Origin: Nocardioidaceae bacterium
GTDB taxonomy: Bacteria > Actinomycetota > Actinomycetes > Propionibacteriales > Nocardioidaceae
Reading direction: 5' to 3'
DNA: 64,000 nucleotides
Assembly (NCBI GenBank): GCA_018672315.1
Contig: CP076053.1
Span: 434,001 to 498,000, forward strand
Shown here: positions 9,177 through 22,199 of the stretch, one piece after another
How the letters are laid out: each line of letters starts with the position of its first letter
Numbering within the stretch: the stretch's first letter is position 1
Program-made: the position numbers and the translations under genes
The notes under the pieces: generated by a model
Database searches by the model: none
What the model was told of the DNA's origin: nothing
Seen by the model: the letters and a program-made list of their open reading frames with translations, nothing else

Positions 9177-9760
9177 TCAGGATAGAGCGCCGGACTGGTC
9201 GTGATCAGCAGATCCCGGCGCGCCGACCTGGCGTCGCTCACGCACCTCCCGCGGCTCCAGCGAGGGGATGATCAGCTCCGCGACCCACCCTGCGAGCACC
9301 CCGAGCGGCCAGGCCAGCATCACGACGAAGACGATCGATCCCAGGCCCTCGCTGCTGACCGCCGTCGCCAGCTGCAGCGGGCCGTCCAGCCGGGTGCCGT
9401 CGGCGACGCCTGACAGCTCGGCGGGTGAGAGCACGCTCGGGCCCAGCAGGCGACCGACGCCGAGCATGACGTACGCCGCCACCGCCGACCCGACCACCGC
9501 GGCGAGAAGGTCGAGCATGCCCGAGGGCCTGCTCGTGCGCCGACGCGCCAGCCCGACCAGCAGACCCAGGGGGGCGGCGACGACGAGGTACCAGGCGTCG
9601 GAGGTGAACGTGCGCGCCAGCTCGACCTCGCCGAGGCCGGCGGCGCCGTCGCTGACGACGTAGACGTCCGGCGTCCACACCAGCCGCCAGACCACCCCGC
9701 CCACGACACCCGCCAGCACCAGCGCGACGAAGGTCGTCGCCGCCGACCGTCGCGGCGTCG

Positions 9761-9773
<13 letters not shown>
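9177..9773 (-). CDS. Four-helix membrane protein (DUF2567-like)
   Basis: 198 residues with about four hydrophobic helices: residues 13-33, 60-80, 88-110 and 145-170, separated by short loops with basic patches (LARRRTSRPSG). The extracytoplasmic segment after helix 1 (TPDVYVVSDGAAGLGEVELART) and the overall plan resemble DUF2567 proteins of actinobacteria, whose role is unknown. The start overlaps the last 13 bp of dnaE1, so it is likely translated from the dnaE1 transcript. No catalytic motif is visible. Confidence 0.65.
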
Positions 9774-13318
<3,545 letters not shown>

Positions 13319-13484
13319 CGGGGGTGGTCTCACCTTCCGCAGAGCGAGGAAAAGAGGGGTCGACCAGAGGTCGATCGAGCAGCCCGGGATGGCCGGGTCC
13401 AGGGGCAGGTGCTCAACCCTAGGACAGCGCTCCGACACTCCGTGAAAGGCACTCGGCGCGCCGCCCGGGGCTGTCGGGAACGCC

Positions 13485-14402
13485 TCAGGTGCACCTTCTT
13501 CCGGCCACCAGCAGGCGGTCCGGCGGGGGCGGTCGCGTGCCGACGGAGCCCCCGGACTCCTCCGCGTCCACGAGCGTGATCCGCCAGGTCGCGGCGGCGA
13601 CCGCGGAGCGTACGGCCGCCAGCTCCCCCGGGCCGCCGGGCGCGAGGTCGGCCTCGCCGACCGCGTCGAGCACGTCCTGTCCGTCGACCGTCCACCCGGT
13701 GAACCTCGCGTCGTCGCCCTCGCCGCGCAGGAGCACGTCGACGGTGGTCGGCGTCGCCGCCGCGTCGACGGTGAGCAGGTTCGCGAGCCGGGTCAGTCCC
13801 ACGGCGTTGAGCACGTCGCCGAGCTCGGCGACGGCCGTGTCGGCGTCCGGGTCGGGTCCGGGCCGGAGGTAGAGCAGGGCCGCGGCCTGGGAGGGCAGCG
13901 CGACGCCTCCCTGCTCGATCTCGAGCTGGTACCAGCAGTCCGGCGCCAACGGCGAACCCGGGTAGAGCACCTGGGACCACGCCAGGCCGCCGCGCGTGCG
14001 GTAGCGCAGTGTGACGGTGCGACCCGGCTCCTCGGTCCTGGCGGTGAAGCGCCCCGAGGGCACCGTGAAGTCGTACGCCCCCTCGACCGTCGGCAGGACA
14101 CCCGCGGGCAGGCCGCGGACGAGCTCGACCGTGAAGGTGCCGCGGCCGGTCTCACCGAGCGCCTGCTGCGCGGCCTGCACCGCGGTGGCGCGTGCGATCA
14201 CGTCGGGGTCGAGGGTCTCGGCCGGGCTCGGGGACGCCGACGGGTCCGGCGGGCTCGAGGGGGGGTTCGACGAGGCGGACGCCTGCGGTGCCGCACCGTC
14301 CTGGTCCTCGCTCCCGCTGCACCCGCTGGCGACCAGGGTCAGGCCGATGACCGCGACGGCTGCGAGGCGAGGTGCTCGCCCGCTCCGCCCCCGACCGCTC
14401 AC
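13485..14402 (-). CDS. Putative lipoprotein, LppX/LprAFG-like
   Basis: A 305-residue lipoprotein: basic N-terminus, hydrophobic stretch APRLAAVAVIGLTLVASGC with the probable lipobox cysteine, then a Ser/Pro-rich linker (about 35 residues) and a beta-rich domain (GTFTVELVRGLPAGVLPTVEGA at its start, of which GTFTVELVRG is clearest). The plan resembles LppX/LprA/F/G-type lipid-binding lipoproteins, but similarity is weak. The GTG start at 14400-14402 overlaps the stop of the upstream gene (GTGA), so the two are probably coupled. The lipobox residue at -3 is Ala rather than Leu, a mild deviation. LspA, which would process it, is encoded a few genes upstream. Confidence 0.75.
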   Translation of the reverse strand: MSGRGRSGRAPRLAAVAVIGLTLVASGCSGSEDQDGAAPQASASSNPPSSPPDPSASPSPAETLDPDVIARATAVQAAQQALGETGRGTFTVELVRGLPAGVLPTVEGAYDFTVPSGRFTARTEEPGRTVTLRYRTRGGLAWSQVLYPGSPLAPDCWYQLEIEQGGVALPSQAAALLYLRPGPDPDADTAVAELGDVLNAVGLTRLANLLTVDAAATPTTVDVLLRGEGDDARFTGWTVDGQDVLDAVGEADLAPGGPGELAAVRSAVAAATWRITLVDAEESGGSVGTRPPPPDRLLVAGRRCT

Positions 14403-15163
14403 GAGCCGCCCGCCGTACGCTCGAACTGCTCCAGGCCGAGGTCCACCAGCAGGTCCACGACCCGCGCGTACGCCGCCGCGTCGACGCCCGGGGCGACCTC
14501 GACCATGCGCGCCGCGATCGCCGCCTCCCGCTCGGGGTCGCGACCGGCCCGGCCGGGCACGGGCTTGTGCGGCTGCACCGCCGCCGTCAGCGCGACGCGC
14601 TGGGCGACCAGCCGCGCGAGGTGGGTGTCCACGTCGTCGATCTCCCGGCGCAGCCACCACACGGGGTCGGCACCCGCCCAGACGAGGCGTACGTCCGGCA
14701 CGCCCTCCTCGTTCGCCGACCCGTCGGTGGTCTCGAGCTCGACGAAGCCCCGCGCGGCGTAGAAGGCACGAGCCGGCGCGTTGGTCGCGAAGCACCACAG
14801 CGACACCCCGCCGGGCCGTAGCCCGCGGACGCAGTCGACCAGGGCCGTGCCCACCCCCGTCCCCGCGTGGTCGGGGTGCACGTAGAGGTCGTCGAGCCAG
14901 TCCTGCCGGAGCTCGGCGAACCCGACGACCGCGCCGTCGCGGTCGGCGACCCACACCTCACGGCCGTCGGTCAGGTCCAGGGCCGCGGTGGCCTCACGCA
15001 CCTCCTCCACGGGGCGTGCGAACGGCGGCATCGAGGGTGAGGCAGCGGCACGGCTCGCGACCAGCACGTCGGCGACCTGCGGCAGGTCCGCCGGCGTCGC
15101 CGGCCGCAGCAGCAGCGTCTCGACCGACGCCCTGTCACTCCACGCTCTGTCACTCAACGGCAT
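14399..15163 (-). CDS. GNAT acetyltransferase fused to AroQ-type chorismate mutase
   Basis: 254 residues with two domains. Residues 17-145 are a GNAT N-acetyltransferase fold, with the acetyl-CoA loop in [16 protein letters not shown] (95-110) and the typical [13 protein letters not shown] end (128-140). Residues 170-250 align without gaps, over the first helix, to E. coli-type AroQ chorismate mutase. The equivalents of its active-site Arg11, Arg28, Lys39, Asp48, Arg51 and Glu52 are Arg172, Arg189, Lys200, Asp209, Arg212 and Glu213; Gln246 may replace Gln88. So the second domain looks catalytically complete. Its start overlaps the RluA gene by 14 bp and its stop overlaps the lipoprotein start. 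Which amine is acetylated, and whether chorismate is the true substrate, cannot be told. It may be the cell's chorismate mutase or a regulatory use of the fold. Confidence 0.85.
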   Translation of the reverse strand: MPLSDRAWSDRASVETLLLRPATPADLPQVADVLVASRAAASPSMPPFARPVEEVREATAALDLTDGREVWVADRDGAVVGFAELRQDWLDDLYVHPDHAGTGVGTALVDCVRGLRPGGVSLWCFATNAPARAFYAARGFVELETTDGSANEEGVPDVRLVWAGADPVWWLRREIDDVDTHLARLVAQRVALTAAVQPHKPVPGRAGRDPEREAAIAARMVEVAPGVDAAAYARVVDLLVDLGLEQFERTAGGS

Positions 15164-16091
15164 GACGGATCGTCTCGAGCGCCGCGGCGAGGTCGTCGGG
15201 GTAGCCGGACTCGTACTCCACCCGCTCCCCGGTCTCGGGGTGGTCGAAGCCGAGGCGTACGGCGTGCAGCCACTGCCGGTCCAGGCCCAGCCGCGCCGCG
15301 AGCCGCGGGTCGCCGCCGTAGAGCGGATCGCCCACGCACGGGTGCTTCACCGCGCTCATGTGCACCCGGATCTGGTGCGTACGCCCCGTCTCGAGCCCGA
15401 TCTCCAACAGGCTCGCGAAGCGGTGGGCCTCCAGCGTCGCGTAGTGGGTGACCGCGTGCTTGCCGTCGGCCATCACCGCGAACTTGAAGTCGTGACGCGG
15501 GTTGCGCCCCACGGGCGCGTCGATCGTGCCCTCGATCGGGTCCGGATGCCCCTGCACCAGCGCGTGGTAGGTCTTGGAGACGGTGCGGTGCCGGAACGCG
15601 TTCTTCAGCACCGAGTACGCGTGCTCGGACTTCGCGATCACCATGATCCCGGACGTGCCGACGTCGAGGCGCTGCACGATGCCCTGCCGTTCCGAGGCCC
15701 CCGAGGTGGAGATGCGGAACCCGGCGGCCACCAGGTGCCCCACGACCGTCGGGCCGGTCCAGCCGGGGCTGGGGTGCACGGCGACGCCGACGGGCTTGTC
15801 GATGACCACGAGGCTGTCGTCGTCGTGGACGATGCTGATGCCCTCGACCACCTCGGGCCGCACGGCGACCGGGTCGACCGGCGGCGGGATGCGCACGTCG
15901 AGCCGCGAGCCGGGGTGCACCCGCTCGGACTTGGCGACGCGGACGTCGTCGAGCTCGACGTGCCCCTCGGCGGCGAGCTCCCCCGCCCGCGTCCGGGACA
16001 GGCCGAACATGCGCGCGATCGCCACGTCGACCCGCTCCCCGGCCAGACCGTCGGGGACGAGCACGCTGCGGATCTCGGGCAGGTCGCTCAT
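15150..16091 (-). CDS. rluD: RluA-family 23S rRNA pseudouridine synthase (RluD-like)
   Basis: 313 residues: an N-terminal S4 RNA-binding domain (about 14-70, [22 protein letters not shown]) and an RluA-type pseudouridine synthase domain (about 85-300). The catalytic Asp143 is in QRLDVGTSG, and the [10 protein letters not shown] and GDPLYGG motifs follow. The domain order fits RluD, which modifies 23S rRNA helix 69; RluC-like specificity is also possible. ATG at 16089-16091 overlaps the lspA stop (ATGA), the same lspA-rluD coupling seen in many actinobacteria and firmicutes. Confidence 0.92.
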   Translation of the reverse strand: MSDLPEIRSVLVPDGLAGERVDVAIARMFGLSRTRAGELAAEGHVELDDVRVAKSERVHPGSRLDVRIPPPVDPVAVRPEVVEGISIVHDDDSLVVIDKPVGVAVHPSPGWTGPTVVGHLVAAGFRISTSGASERQGIVQRLDVGTSGIMVIAKSEHAYSVLKNAFRHRTVSKTYHALVQGHPDPIEGTIDAPVGRNPRHDFKFAVMADGKHAVTHYATLEAHRFASLLEIGLETGRTHQIRVHMSAVKHPCVGDPLYGGDPRLAARLGLDRQWLHAVRLGFDHPETGERVEYESGYPDDLAAALETIRHAVE

Positions 16092-16666
16092 GCGTCGTCC
16101 TCGCCGGTGTCGCGGGTGCCGTCGAGGCGTACGCCCCGCAGGCTCTGCACCACGATCGTCACCGCGGCGACGTTGATGAGCATGTCGGCGACGTTGAAGA
16201 CGGGCCAGTTCGGCAGGGCCAGGAAGTCCACGACGTGCCCCTCGAGGGGTCCCGGGGAGCGGAGCAGCCGGTCGGTCAGGTTGCCCCCGACCCCGCCGGC
16301 GAGCGCGCCCAGCCCGACCGCCCACAGCGGCGACCCGATGCGCCGGGAGATCCACAGCACCGCGACCAGCACGGCGATCGAGAGCAGCGAGAGCGCGATG
16401 GTGAACTCGGTGCCCGTGGAGAACGCGGCCCCCGGGTTGCGCACCATCGTCAGGCTCAGCACCGGGCCGAGCACCTCGATGCGCTCGCCCGGGTCGATGG
16501 TCGCGACGGCGACGATCTTGGTGACCACGTCGGTCACGTACGCCACGACCGCGACGATCCCGAACAGCAGCCAGCGACGTCGCGGGCGTACGCGGTCCCC
16601 CGAGCCGTCCCCTGAGCCGTCTCCTGGCTGACCGTCGGTCAGCGGCGTTCCTCGCGCTGCTTGCAT
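16088..16666 (-). CDS. lspA: Lipoprotein signal peptidase LspA
   Basis: Membrane aspartyl peptidase (signal peptidase II) that cleaves lipoprotein precursors. 192 residues with four transmembrane helices. The catalytic aspartates are in GGNLTDRLL and FNVADMLIN, and the DVVTKIVA and [10 protein letters not shown] motifs are intact. I chose the ATG at 16664-16666, which overlaps the end of the DksA-like gene by 28 bp; an alternative is a CTG at the end of that gene, placed 8 bp after GAGGA, which would remove the extra N-terminal residues. The N-terminal extension ([10 protein letters not shown]) is low-complexity and cytoplasmic. Confidence 0.92.
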   Translation of the reverse strand: MQAARGTPLTDGQPGDGSGDGSGDRVRPRRRWLLFGIVAVVAYVTDVVTKIVAVATIDPGERIEVLGPVLSLTMVRNPGAAFSTGTEFTIALSLLSIAVLVAVLWISRRIGSPLWAVGLGALAGGVGGNLTDRLLRSPGPLEGHVVDFLALPNWPVFNVADMLINVAAVTIVVQSLRGVRLDGTRDTGEDDA

Positions 16667-17208
16667 GACAGGCAGAGTGTGGCACGCGGGAAAGCCATGA
16701 CCCGCATCTTGCCGATCGGCTCCCCGCACTCCTCGCACACACCGAAGCTGCCGGCCGCCAGCCGCTCGAGCGCCCGCTCGGTCTGGTGCAGCATGGTGCG
16801 CGCGTTGTTGACCAGCGAGATCTCCTGGTCACGCTCGGAGGAGGCCGACCCGACGTCAGCGGAGTCCTGCCCGGTGCCCTCGCCGCCGCCGCGGATCAGG
16901 CCGTCGAGGTCGGCGTCGAGCTCGGCGAGCTCGGCACGCAGCTCCTCGGCGCGGCGCGTGAGCTCCTCGTGCACCTCCGCGACCTCGGCCTCGGTCCACG
17001 GGTCCTCACCCTCGCGGGTGACGAGGTCCTCGGGTGCCGCCATCTCGGTCACGGTGCCGTCCTCTGTCCCTGGGGTCTCTGGGGTCTCTGGGGTCTCTGG
17101 GGTCTCTGCGGTCTTCCCCACCAGCGGAGCGGCGGCGAGGGCCGTCCGCGCCACGGCGCCCGCCGCGCCGACGGCACCGGCGATGACCCTGGTCGTGGCA
17201 CGCACCAT
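16639..17208 (-). CDS. DksA/TraR-type zinc finger protein
   Basis: 189 residues ending in a DksA/TraR C4 zinc finger: [17 protein letters not shown] followed by CLSCK, giving the four cysteines. A central coiled coil ([20 protein letters not shown]) precedes it. In actinobacteria such proteins may act as RNA polymerase secondary-channel factors, but they often lack the paired acidic tip residues of DksA; here the coiled-coil tip carries [11 protein letters not shown], which keeps acidic residues. The N-terminal 50 residues are Ala-rich and contain a PET tripeptide repeated four times, encoded by a 9-bp direct repeat near 17070-17110. ATG at 17206-17208 follows AGGAGA, a strong site that rules out the longer frame. 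It is the first gene of the lspA-rluD unit. Confidence 0.85.
   Translation of the reverse strand: MVRATTRVIAGAVGAAGAVARTALAAAPLVGKTAETPETPETPETPGTEDGTVTEMAAPEDLVTREGEDPWTEAEVAEVHEELTRRAEELRAELAELDADLDGLIRGGGEGTGQDSADVGSASSERDQEISLVNNARTMLHQTERALERLAAGSFGVCEECGEPIGKMRVMAFPRATLCLSCKQREERR
17062..17110. repeat. 9-bp in-frame tandem repeat in the DksA-like gene
   Basis: The plus strand carries CTGGGGTCT about four times in succession, encoding Pro-Glu-Thr repeats on the minus strand. Copy number could vary between strains because the unit is a multiple of three and lies in a linker upstream of the conserved domain. Confidence 0.85.
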
Positions 17209-17399
17209 GGCGCTCTCCTCTGCGGGGAACGGGCCCCATCGGGCCCTGTCGCGACCTCGGGTGATCCCGGCCGGGACGAGGTTCGACGCGGGCAGGATAG
17301 GGACCTCCGGGTGGCCCGGCAAGCACCCACGCGCGTACGCTGGAGGCTCCGCACGGCGACGACGGGACCAGGTACGTCGCGGCACGGCCAGGAGCGACT

Positions 17400-17574
17400 C
17401 GGGGACGGTGCGAGCCCGGGGGTACGACCGCGGCGGAGATCACCCCCGAGCAGGCGCGGAGCGTACGAGTGGGTGGCCGCGGCACGTGCCGGGCTGCCAA
17501 GGAGGGTGGTACCGCGGACCGCGTCGCCGACGCGCTTCGTCCCTCCGGCGAGACCTGTCCGTCGGAGAGTCCCC
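17400..17574 (+). ncRNA. Translational T-box leader of ileS
   Basis: A T-box riboswitch that senses uncharged tRNA-Ile. The conserved T-box core AGGGTGGTACCGCG is at about 17503-17516; its UGGU bulge can pair with the tRNA ACCA end. Upstream is a very short stem I (arms CGGGGGT 17417-17423 and ACCCCCG 17442-17448) with the isoleucine specifier ATC at 17439-17441, followed by a purine-compatible A. There is no U-run terminator before the gene; instead CTCCG (17541-17545 region) can pair with CGGAG at about 17563-17567, hiding the Shine-Dalgarno of ileS. This is the ultrashort-stem, translation-controlling class known from actinobacterial ileS genes. The 5' limit is approximate. Confidence 0.9.
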
Positions 17575-20500
17575 GTGAGCACCCCAGCACCAGACGCGCC
17601 CCGCTACAAGCCCGTGCCGCCGCAGGTCGACCTGCCGGCGATGGAGCGCGAGATCCTCGACCTCTGGCGCGCCGAGGACACCTTCGCGCGATCGGTCGAG
17701 CGCAACGCCGGCAACGACAGCTGGACCTTCTACGAGGGCCCGCCGACGGCCAACGGCCGACCCGGCACCCACCACGTGGAGTCCCGGTCCTTCAAGGACG
17801 TCTTCCCGCGCTTCCGCACCATGCAGGGCTACCAGGTCACCCGCAAGGGCGGCTGGGACTGCCACGGCCTGCCCGTCGAGCTCGCGGTGGAGAAGGAGCT
17901 CGGCTTCTCCGGCAAGGCGCAGGTCGAGGAGTTCGGCATCGCCGCGTTCAACGCCCGGTGCCGCGAGTCCGTGCAGCGCCACGTGGACCTGTGGGAGACC
18001 CTGACGGACCGCATGGGCTTCTGGCTCGACATGAGCGACCCGTACCGCACGATGGACTCGGCGTACGTGGAGTCGGTCTGGTGGGCGCTGAGCCAGATCC
18101 ACGGCAAGGGACTGCTGGTCGAGGACCACCGCGTCGCGCCGTACTGCCCCCGCTGCGGCACCGGCCTGAGCGACCACGAGCTGGCCCAGGGCTACGAGAC
18201 GGTCACCGACCCCAGCGTGTACGTACGCTTCCCCCTCACCTCCGGGGAGTGGGCCGGCAAGGCCGCGCTGCTGGCCTGGACGACGACGCCCTGGACCCTG
18301 GTCTCCAACACCGCGACCGCGGTGAACGCGGACGTCACCTACGTCGTGGCCTCCTCGCCGGTCTCCGCCGACGACCCCGATGGCGAGCGCGAGCTGCTGG
18401 TGCTCGCCGAGGCGCTCCGTGAGCAGGTGCTCGGCGAGCACTCCGAGGTCGTCGCCTCCATGCAGGGCTCGGAGCTGGTGGGGCTCTCCTACAGCCGACC
18501 CTTCGAGCTGATCGACTTCCCCGAGCCGGTGGCCGGCAGCACCGACGGGCCCGTCCACACCGTGCTCGCCGCGGACTTCGTCACCGTCGAGGACGGCACC
18601 GGGGTCGTGCACGAGGCGCCCGCGTTCGGTGCCGAGGACTTCGCGCTGTGCCGGGCGTACGGGCTGCCGATCGTCAACCCGATCACGCCGCAGGGCGAGT
18701 TCGAGGCCGGCATCGACCTGGTCGGCGGGGTCTTCTTCAAGGACGCCGACGCGCTGCTGGTCGAGGACCTGGACGAGCGCGGCCTGCTGTACCGCCACCA
18801 GGCGTACGAGCACACCTATCCGCACTGCTGGCGCTGCCACACGGCGCTGCTCTACTACGCCCAGCCGTCGTGGTACATCCGCACCACCGCGGTCAAGGAC
18901 GCCCTGCTGCGCGAGAACGAGCGCACCGACTGGCACCCCGAGCGGGTCAAGCACGGCCGCTACGGCGACTGGCTGGAGAACAACATCGACTGGGCGCTGT
19001 CGCGCTCGCGCTACTGGGGCACGCCGCTGCCGATCTGGCGGTGCGAGGCCGGGCACCAGACGTGCGTGCAGTCCCTGACGCACCTCTCCGAGCTGACCGG
19101 CACCGACCAGTCCGACCTGGACCCGCACCGGCCGTACATCGACGAGGTCACCTTCGCCTGTCCTGGGGTCGAGGGGGCACAGTGCGGGGAGCAGGCGACC
19201 CGGGTGCCCGAGGTGATCGACGCGTGGTTCGACTCCGGGTCGATGCCGTTCGCGCAGTGGGGCTACCCGCACGTGCCCGGCTCGGTCGAGAAGTTCGAGG
19301 CGGCGTTCCCGGCGCAGTTCATCTGCGAGGCGATCGACCAGACCCGCGGCTGGTTCTACACGCTGATGGCGGTCAACACGCTCGTCTTCGACAAGAGCGC
19401 GTACGAGTCGGTGCTGTGCCTGGGCCACATCATGGCCGAGGACGGCCGCAAGATGAGCAAGCACCTGGGCAACATCATCGAGCCGCTGCCGCTGATGGAC
19501 ACCCACGGCGCCGACGCCGTGCGCTGGTTCATGACCGCCTCGGGGTCGCCGTGGTCGGCGCGCCGCGTCGGCGACACGACGATCCAGGAGACGGTGCGCA
19601 AGGTCCTGCTGACCTACTGGAACACCGTGGCCTTCCACGTGCTGTACGCCGGCACGTCTGGCTGGGCCCCGGGCGTCGATGAGGCCGCCCCCGCCCCCGC
19701 GGCGCGACCGGTGCTCGACCGGTGGCTGGTCAGCGAGACCGAGCGCATCACCGCCGAGGTGACCGCGGCGTACGAGGCCTTCGACACGCAGCGCGTCGGG
19801 TCGCTGCTCGCGACGTTCGTCGACGACCTGTCCAACTGGTACGTCCGCCGCTCGCGGCGCCGCTTCTGGGACGGCGACGTCTCGGCTCTCACGACGCTGC
19901 ACGACACGCTCGTACGCGTCACCCAGCTGATGGCGCCGATGACGCCGTTCATCACCGAGCGGGTGTGGCAGGACCTGGTCCGCCCCGTCGTCCCCGAGGC
20001 GGCCGACTCGGTGCACCTGTCGGCGTGGCCGGCGGCCGACCTGTCGCTGGTCGACGGGGAGCTGGCGGCGGGCGTACGCGTGGCCCGGCGCCTGGTCGAG
20101 CTCGGCCGCGCCGCGCGGGCGGAGGCGAAGGTGCGCACGCGTCAGCCGCTGCGCCGGGCGCTGGTGGCCGGGTCGGCGTACGACCTGCTCGGCCCGGAGC
20201 TGCGTGCGGAGGTGGCCACCGAGCTGAACCTGGGCGGTCTCGAGCCGCTGGGCGCCGCCGGCGGCGACGGCGCCGAGCTGGTCGACGTGAGCGCGAAGGG
20301 CAACTTCCGCGAGCTGGGCCGTCGGTTCGCCAAGCAGACGCCCGTGGTCGCGAAGGCGATCGCCGAGGCCGACGCGGCGGCGTTGCAGGCGGCGCTGCGC
20401 GACGGCGGCTCGGCGCCCGTGATCGTCGACGGCGAGACCGTCGAGGTCACGGCGGAGGAGGTCATCGTCTCCGAGCGTCCGCGCGCGGGCTGGTCCGTGG

Positions 20501-20823
20501 TCAACGAGCAGGGCGAGACGATCGCGCTGGACCTCGAGCTCACGCCCGAGCTGGTGCGCGCCGGTCTGGCGCGCGAGGTGGTGCGGGCTGTGCAGGAGGC
20601 CCGCAAGGACGCCGGCTTCGAGGTCTCCGACCGCATCGCGCTGACCTGGGCGGCCGACGAGGCGGACGCCGACGTGGCCCGGGCCGTCCGCGACCACCAG
20701 GGCGAGATCGCCGAGGAGGTGCTCGCGACCGCGTTCACCGAGGTCGGGGCGGGCGAGCTCACCGGCGAGGGCGTCGTGGAGCCCGAGAAGCTGGGCGTAC
20801 GCCTGCGCCTCACCCGCGCCTGA
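17575..20823 (+). CDS. ileS: Isoleucyl-tRNA synthetase (eukaryote-like type)
   Basis: Class I synthetase charging tRNA-Ile, with a CP1 editing domain against Val-tRNA-Ile. At 1082 residues it is longer than E. coli IleS and fits the eukaryote-like group (IleS2) typical of actinobacteria. The HIGH motif appears as GRPGTHHVE within GPPTANGRPGTHH, and KMSKS as GRKMSKHLGN. Zinc-type cysteine pairs occur in YCPRCGTG and HCWRCHT. The GTG start at 17575 is fixed by the T-box sequestrator and a GGAG 8 nt upstream. Transcribed alone, divergent from the DksA-like gene and convergent with wag31, with a terminator between. Confidence 0.97.
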   Translation: MSTPAPDAPRYKPVPPQVDLPAMEREILDLWRAEDTFARSVERNAGNDSWTFYEGPPTANGRPGTHHVESRSFKDVFPRFRTMQGYQVTRKGGWDCHGLPVELAVEKELGFSGKAQVEEFGIAAFNARCRESVQRHVDLWETLTDRMGFWLDMSDPYRTMDSAYVESVWWALSQIHGKGLLVEDHRVAPYCPRCGTGLSDHELAQGYETVTDPSVYVRFPLTSGEWAGKAALLAWTTTPWTLVSNTATAVNADVTYVVASSPVSADDPDGERELLVLAEALREQVLGEHSEVVASMQGSELVGLSYSRPFELIDFPEPVAGSTDGPVHTVLAADFVTVEDGTGVVHEAPAFGAEDFALCRAYGLPIVNPITPQGEFEAGIDLVGGVFFKDADALLVEDLDERGLLYRHQAYEHTYPHCWRCHTALLYYAQPSWYIRTTAVKDALLRENERTDWHPERVKHGRYGDWLENNIDWALSRSRYWGTPLPIWRCEAGHQTCVQSLTHLSELTGTDQSDLDPHRPYIDEVTFACPGVEGAQCGEQATRVPEVIDAWFDSGSMPFAQWGYPHVPGSVEKFEAAFPAQFICEAIDQTRGWFYTLMAVNTLVFDKSAYESVLCLGHIMAEDGRKMSKHLGNIIEPLPLMDTHGADAVRWFMTASGSPWSARRVGDTTIQETVRKVLLTYWNTVAFHVLYAGTSGWAPGVDEAAPAPAARPVLDRWLVSETERITAEVTAAYEAFDTQRVGSLLATFVDDLSNWYVRRSRRRFWDGDVSALTTLHDTLVRVTQLMAPMTPFITERVWQDLVRPVVPEAADSVHLSAWPAADLSLVDGELAAGVRVARRLVELGRAARAEAKVRTRQPLRRALVAGSAYDLLGPELRAEVATELNLGGLEPLGAAGGDGAELVDVSAKGNFRELGRRFAKQTPVVAKAIAEADAAALQAALRDGGSAPVIVDGETVEVTAEEVIVSERPRAGWSVVNEQGETIALDLELTPELVRAGLAREVVRAVQEARKDAGFEVSDRIALTWAADEADADVARAVRDHQGEIAEEVLATAFTEVGAGELTGEGVVEPEKLGVRLRLTRA

Positions 20824-20842
20824 GCAGCCGCGAGAACGCAGC

Positions 20843-20875
20843 AGCCCCGGTGGTCCTTCGCGGGCCGCCGGGGCT
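20843..20875. terminator. Hairpin between convergent ileS and wag31
   Basis: Perfect 8-bp arms AGCCCCGG (20843-20850) and CCGGGGCT (20868-20875) with a 17-nt loop that can pair further. It lies 19 bp after the ileS stop and 19 bp after the wag31 stop on the other strand, so it can serve both. There is no clear U-run, common for high-GC actinobacteria. Confidence 0.7.
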
Positions 20876-20894
20876 CTCGACGCTCTCGGGGCTC

Positions 20895-21662
20895 TCAGCC
20901 GTTCGGCTTCGTCTCCACGTCGACAGTCGTCGCACCCGCCCCGTTGGAACCGGCCGACGGTGAGCCCTGCGGCTCGATGCGCGTGCTCTCGATCTGCTTC
21001 AGCTGCTCGGCGAAGTAGTTCTTGAGGTTGTCGCGGTAGGACTGCTCGAACTGGCGCAGGTTGGAGACCCGCTGGTCGAGCTCCTGCTGCTCCTTCTGCA
21101 GACCGGCGGTCAGCTCCTCGCGGCGCTTCTCGGTCTCCTCGTCGAGGGAGTTCTTGCGGCGCTCGGCGTTGGAGGTGATCTCCTCGGCCTCGCTCTTGGC
21201 CTCCGAGAGGATGCCCTCGGCCTCCTCGCGGGCCTCGTCGACGAGGATCTCCGCGTTGTTGGTGGCGAGCTCGAGCAGTCGGGACGCCGCCCGGGACGCC
21301 TCGGAGGAGGTCGTCACCGTGATCTCCTCGAGCACGCGGGGCTCGCGGTCGCCGGCCTTGGCTGCGGCAGCCGACTTCTCCTCCGCGGCCTTCTTCTCGG
21401 CGGCGGCCTTCTCCTCCGCAGCCTTCTTCTCGGCCTGCTCGTCGGCCTTCTTCTGCTTCTCGTCGTCGGCGGGCTGCTGCGTCGGCGCCTCGCCACCGGC
21501 GGCCTCCACCTGCTTGCGCAGGTCGTCGTTCTCGCGGATCAACCGCTGCAGCTCGGCCTCGACCTCGTCGAGGAACTGGTCGACCTCGCCCATCTCGTAG
21601 CCCTCGCGCAGGCGCACGGGAGTGAAGCGCTTGGAGGAGACGTCTTCAGGGGTCAACGGCAT
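20895..21662 (-). CDS. wag31: DivIVA/Wag31 polar growth protein
   Basis: Coiled-coil scaffold that marks cell poles and septa and directs wall growth in actinobacteria. The 255 residues start with the DivIVA membrane-binding motif (PLTPEDVSSKRFTPVRLREGY, of which SKRFTPVRLREGYEM is most diagnostic), then the first coiled coil (GEVDQFLDEVEAELQRLIREN), a long Lys/Glu/Ala-rich linker (about 75-110), and a second long coiled coil (about 120-225). It is the distal member of the minus-strand dcw region, with about 170 bp upstream that could hold its own promoter. It probably contacts SepF/FtsZ-dependent machinery indirectly. Confidence 0.94.
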   Translation of the reverse strand: MPLTPEDVSSKRFTPVRLREGYEMGEVDQFLDEVEAELQRLIRENDDLRKQVEAAGGEAPTQQPADDEKQKKADEQAEKKAAEEKAAAEKKAAEEKSAAAAKAGDREPRVLEEITVTTSSEASRAASRLLELATNNAEILVDEAREEAEGILSEAKSEAEEITSNAERRKNSLDEETEKRREELTAGLQKEQQELDQRVSNLRQFEQSYRDNLKNYFAEQLKQIESTRIEPQGSPSAGSNGAGATTVDVETKPNG

Positions 21663-21833
21663 AGGTCACCTTCAGTCGTACGACCGGCGGAGCGGTCCCG
21701 GGAAGTCGCAGCGGTCGCTGCTCGGTACGCACGTTACCGATCTCGGACCCGATGCACACCCGTACGAGGCCCGTTCCTCACCCGACGGCGCGAGGATCCC
21801 GCCCGCGCGAGGGAGGCGGACGACTGCTCGGCG

Positions 21834-22124
21834 TCAGGTCGCGAGGCCGGCCAGGATGCTCTGCAGGATCCACACGATGATGAAGACGACCAGCAGGCCC
21901 ATGTCGAGGGCGATGCCGCCGAGACGCAGGGGCGGGATGACGCGGCGTACGGCCTTGATCGGCGGGTCGGTGATCGAGTAGACGACCTCCAGCACCACCA
22001 GCACGGGCCCGCGGGGCGTCCAGTCACGGGCGAAGATCTGGATCCACCCCACCACGAGCCTGATGATGAGCAGGAAGAAGAAGAGCGTCAGCAACGTGTA
22101 GAGGATGCCGGCGATCGCCTGCAT
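21834..22124 (-). CDS. yggT: YggT family membrane protein
   Basis: 96 residues with two to three hydrophobic helices (GILYTLLTLFFFLLIIRLVV at 6-25 and GIALDMGLLVVFIIVWILQSI near the C-terminus) and the conserved WTPRGPVLVVLEVVYSITDPPIKAVRRVIPP region (central motif SITDPPIKAVRRVIPP). The family is of unknown function but is always linked to sepF and divIVA in Gram-positive bacteria, as here. It starts about 126 bp after sepF, beyond a hairpin. Confidence 0.92.
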   Translation of the reverse strand: MQAIAGILYTLLTLFFFLLIIRLVVGWIQIFARDWTPRGPVLVVLEVVYSITDPPIKAVRRVIPPLRLGGIALDMGLLVVFIIVWILQSILAGLAT

Positions 22125-22199
22125 GACTGCTCCTCGAGCTCGTGGGTCAGGGAAGGGTGGCGCGGCTCCAGCGTACGCAGCAAGCGGATACGCAGCACT

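Noticed and set aside
17440-20697. 1085-codon frame antisense to ileS
   Set aside because: Antisense shadow without domains.
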